7,553 nucleotides of DNA, taken from assembly GCA_003153855.1 (NCBI GenBank), contig PMBM01000213.1, forward strand, positions 23,540 to 31,092. Reading direction: 5' to 3'. Source of the stretch: Propionibacteriaceae bacterium (lineage in GTDB: Bacteria; Actinomycetota; Actinomycetes; Propionibacteriales; Propionibacteriaceae). The notes under the pieces are model-generated. The model was not told the DNA's origin and made no database searches. It worked only from the letters and a program-made list of their open reading frames with translations. Of the stretch, positions 5,554 to 7,553 are shown piece after piece; the first letter of the stretch is position 1; every line of letters begins with the position of its first letter. A program made the translations under genes and the position numbers.

Positions 5554-7453
5554 CCTCGTGGCCGAGCGGGGAGGTCCAGTCGTCCCGTCGCGCAGTGCCT
5601 TGCGGCCCCTCGGGCCGGATGAGGTCAGGATCATCGGTGGGTTCTGGGCGGACAAGCAGGAGCTGAATGCGTCCGCCATCCTTCCGCACTGTGAGACGTG
5701 GATGGAGCGCGTCGGATGGACCACCAACTTCGACCGCGTCGCGACGGGCACCATCGGCGAGCACCGCGACGGCATCGAGTTCGTCGACTCGGAGATCTAC
5801 AAGCTTCTCGAGGCGATGGCGTGGGAGCTCGGGCGCCGTACCCAACCCGAGCTCGACGTGCGGTACCGGGCGCTGGTCGCCAGGGTCGCTGCAGCCCAGG
5901 ACGACGACGGCTACCTCGGTACAGCCTTCGGGCATCCCGGGCAGCCACCCCGATACAGCGACATGGAGTTCGGTCACGAGCTCTACTGCGCAGGCTTCCT
6001 GCTGCAAGCTGCGGTGGCACGACTGCGGACTGGGTTCGACGACGATCTCCCGGCGGTGGCACGGCGACTCGCAGACCATCTCGTTCGGGAGTTCGGGCCG
6101 CACGGCCGCGTGGCGATCTGTGGCCACCCCGAAGTGGAGGCCGCGCTGGCCGAGTTCTCGAGGGCTACCGGGGACACGCGCTACCTCGAGCTCGCGCGGT
6201 TGTTCGTCGACCGTCGTGGTCACGGACTGCTCGATCCGGTGCGTTACGGACGAGAGTACTTCCAGGATGACGTGCCGGTACGTGACGCCGTCACGATGAG
6301 GGGGCACGCTGTCCGGGCGCTCTACCTCGCCGCTGGTGCGCTGGATGTGGCGGTGGAGTCGGGCGACGACCAGCTCGCCGAGGCGGTCGCTCGACAGTGG
6401 ACCTCAGGTGTCGCGCGCCGCACGTACATCACCGGTGGGGTGGGATCCCACCACCAGGACGAGGCGTACGGTGACGACTTCGAGCTGCCCCCGGATCGGG
6501 CGTACGCCGAGACGTGCGCGGGGATCGCCTCCGTGATGGTCAGTTGGCGGCTGCTCCTTCGAAGCGGCGACAGCCGCTACGCAGATCTCATCGAGCGGAC
6601 TCTGCTCAACACCATCATGGCGTCGCCACGCGAGGACGGTCGCGCCTTCTTCTACTCGAACACGCTCCATCAGCGGACCCCTGGCGAGCAGATCCTCGAC
6701 AACGAGCTCAACGACCGAGCAGAGACCATCATGCGGGCGCCGTGGTTTCGCGTGTCCTGCTGCCCGACCAACCTCGCTCGTACCCTCGCCAGCGTGAGCG
6801 GATACTTCGCGACAGCCACCGATCATGGGGTCCAGCTGCATCAGTACGGTGATCTCGTGCTCTGTACCGAGCTGGCCTCCGGACCGGTGAGCCTTCGTGT
6901 CGAGACCGAGTATCCGCGCTCGGGCCGCGTGACCGTGACCATCGAAGCGGCGCCCGCCCACGAGATCTCACTGAGCTTCCGGATCCCGGCCTGGGCGGGG
7001 GACCGTGCAACCTTGTCGGGAGCAGGCACGACGCTCACGGCATCGACGTCGGGCTGGCTCGAGGTGCCCAAGGTGTTCTCCGCCGGCGAGGTCTGGGTTC
7101 TCGAACTACCGATCGAACCGCGGATCACCTGGCCGGATCCCCGGATCGACGCGGTACGCGGGTCGGTCGCTGTTGAGCGCGGACCACTCGTCCTGGCCCT
7201 CGAGTCCACCGACCTGCCCCGCGGCTGGACGGTCAATGACATTGAAGTCGAAGAAAACACCCTGGCCACAACGGAGCAGGGAGCACGTCTTCGAGTTCGC
7301 CGTCGCACCGCCGGCAGCGGACTCTGGCCCTACGGGTCGAGAACCCCCGCAACACAGGACGACGGCATAGAGGCTGACCTCAGGCCGTACGCGGAATGGG
7401 CGAACCGCGGTCCGTCCACGATGCGTGTCTGGCTCCCAACGGTCTCTTCCTAG
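5540..7453 (+). CDS. GH127-type glycoside hydrolase, predicted beta-L-arabinofuranosidase (DUF1680 family)
   Basis: Characterised GH127 enzymes such as HypBA1 of Bifidobacterium longum release beta-L-arabinofuranose with a cysteine nucleophile held by zinc. The predicted 637 residues are close to HypBA1 in length (about 658). The key residues are present: E324 and C326 in 'AETCAGIA', and the cysteine pair C407-C408 in 'VSCCPTN', matching the zinc ligands and nucleophile. E308 lies 16 residues before E324, the same offset I recall for the HypBA1 acid/base Glu. Active-site-type His residues occur in 'GHELY' (H146), 'CGHPEVE' (H196) and 'GHAVRAL' (H256). A beta-sandwich end carries 'AVERGPLVLALE' and 'WANRGPSTMRVWLP'. 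The N-terminus 'DEVRIIGGFW' is the usual family opening, supporting the ATG at 5540, which overlaps the GH31 gene by 14 bases. No signal peptide is seen, so it should be cytosolic. Some GH127 members have other substrates, so the activity is inferred. Confidence 0.9.
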   Translation: MSSPDLVAERGGPVVPSRSALRPLGPDEVRIIGGFWADKQELNASAILPHCETWMERVGWTTNFDRVATGTIGEHRDGIEFVDSEIYKLLEAMAWELGRRTQPELDVRYRALVARVAAAQDDDGYLGTAFGHPGQPPRYSDMEFGHELYCAGFLLQAAVARLRTGFDDDLPAVARRLADHLVREFGPHGRVAICGHPEVEAALAEFSRATGDTRYLELARLFVDRRGHGLLDPVRYGREYFQDDVPVRDAVTMRGHAVRALYLAAGALDVAVESGDDQLAEAVARQWTSGVARRTYITGGVGSHHQDEAYGDDFELPPDRAYAETCAGIASVMVSWRLLLRSGDSRYADLIERTLLNTIMASPREDGRAFFYSNTLHQRTPGEQILDNELNDRAETIMRAPWFRVSCCPTNLARTLASVSGYFATATDHGVQLHQYGDLVLCTELASGPVSLRVETEYPRSGRVTVTIEAAPAHEISLSFRIPAWAGDRATLSGAGTTLTASTSGWLEVPKVFSAGEVWVLELPIEPRITWPDPRIDAVRGSVAVERGPLVLALESTDLPRGWTVNDIEVEENTLATTEQGARLRVRRRTAGSGLWPYGSRTPATQDDGIEADLRPYAEWANRGPSTMRVWLPTVSS

Positions 7454-7472
7454 ACGTCGGTACTTCCTGGCA

Positions 7473-7500
7473 CGAGGCGGCGGCCTCAGTCCCCGCCTCG
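7473..7500. terminator. GC-rich hairpin after the operon, possible terminator without U-tract
   Basis: CGAGGCGG (7473-7480) pairs with CCGCCTCG (7493-7500), an 8-bp perfect stem with a 12-base loop, starting 20 bases after the last stop codon. An alternative 5-bp stem (GAGGC 7474-7478 with GCCTC 7483-7487) competes with it. No run of T follows on the + strand, so it is not a canonical intrinsic terminator; GC hairpins without a U-tract have been proposed as terminators in high-GC actinobacteria. It would also sit at the end of the possible convergent gene. The base pairing is seen; the function is a guess. Confidence 0.35.
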
Positions 7501-7553
7501 CCGGAGGTCGAAGGGAGGGGGGATGTAGTAGGTCTGTTCCGCACCCAGGAGCA
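7486..7553 (-). CDS. Possible C-terminus of a convergent gene (partial, unrecognised)
   Basis: Read on the - strand from the right edge, one frame gives LLGAEQTYYIPPPFDLRRG followed by G, D and a TGA at 7488-7486. The composition (Tyr, Ile, Phe and Asp among Gly and Pro, with mostly G/C third positions) looks more like real protein than the Arg/Ser/Pro-rich shadow frames nearby. On the + strand no start with an open frame is seen: the ATG at 7522 is followed directly by TAG. A convergent gene would also explain why the operon ends here. Only about 21 residues are visible, I do not recognise a family, and the call may be a chance reading. Confidence 0.35.
   Translation of the reverse strand, partial: LLGAEQTYYIPPPFDLRRGGD

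Noticed and set aside
820..6307. Long open frames on the - strand opposite the operon (about 320-354 codons each at 820-1875, 3322-4371, 4711-5775 and 5345-6307)
   Set aside because: They lie antisense to clearly recognised genes, are Arg/Asp/Gly/Pro-rich without family motifs, and are the expected by-product of GC-rich coding sequence with few stop codons.
7513..7527. Purine-rich GGGAGGGGGG followed by ATG at 7522 as a gene start
   Set aside because: The ATG is immediately followed by TAG, so nothing can be translated from it.

Overview
The window looks like part of a sugar-uptake and glycoside-catabolism operon from a high-GC Gram-positive bacterium (Actinomycetota; a Micrococcales-like organism is my guess). 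This rests on the strongly GC-rich sequence with G/C-rich third codon positions, a lipoprotein-anchored binding protein with a Ser/Gly-rich linker, and a CUT1 ABC transporter that has no ATPase gene beside it. I could not run a database search, so family calls come from motif recognition and species placement is only suggestive.

Layout, all on the + strand except a possible tail at the right edge. Positions 1-432 hold the C-terminal part of a LacI-family repressor that begins outside the window. A 96-base gap (433-528) follows and contains a perfect 14-bp palindrome centred on CCGG, the expected form of a LacI-family operator. Next come a lipoprotein solute-binding protein (529-1773), a MalF-type permease (1805-2722), a MalG-type permease (2722-3537), a GH31 alpha-glycosidase (3547-5553) and a GH127-type enzyme of the beta-L-arabinofuranosidase family (5540-7453). 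From the first permease onward the genes are separated by 9 bases at most or overlap, so they are very probably one transcript with translational coupling. The last 100 bases hold a GC-rich hairpin and, possibly, the C-terminus of a convergent gene on the - strand.

Inferred working model: a small plant-derived oligosaccharide is captured outside the membrane by the lipoprotein and imported through the two permeases, powered by an ATPase encoded elsewhere. It is then trimmed in the cytosol by the two glycosidases, neither of which has a signal peptide. The LacI-family protein would repress the operon from the palindrome until the sugar or a breakdown product binds it. The unusual point is the pairing of an alpha-glycosidase whose motif resembles the alpha-xylosidase-containing branch of GH31 with a GH127 enzyme. 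That suggests a substrate carrying both an alpha-linked sugar (xylose, glucose or galactose) and beta-L-arabinofuranose. The exact substrate cannot be read from the sequence.
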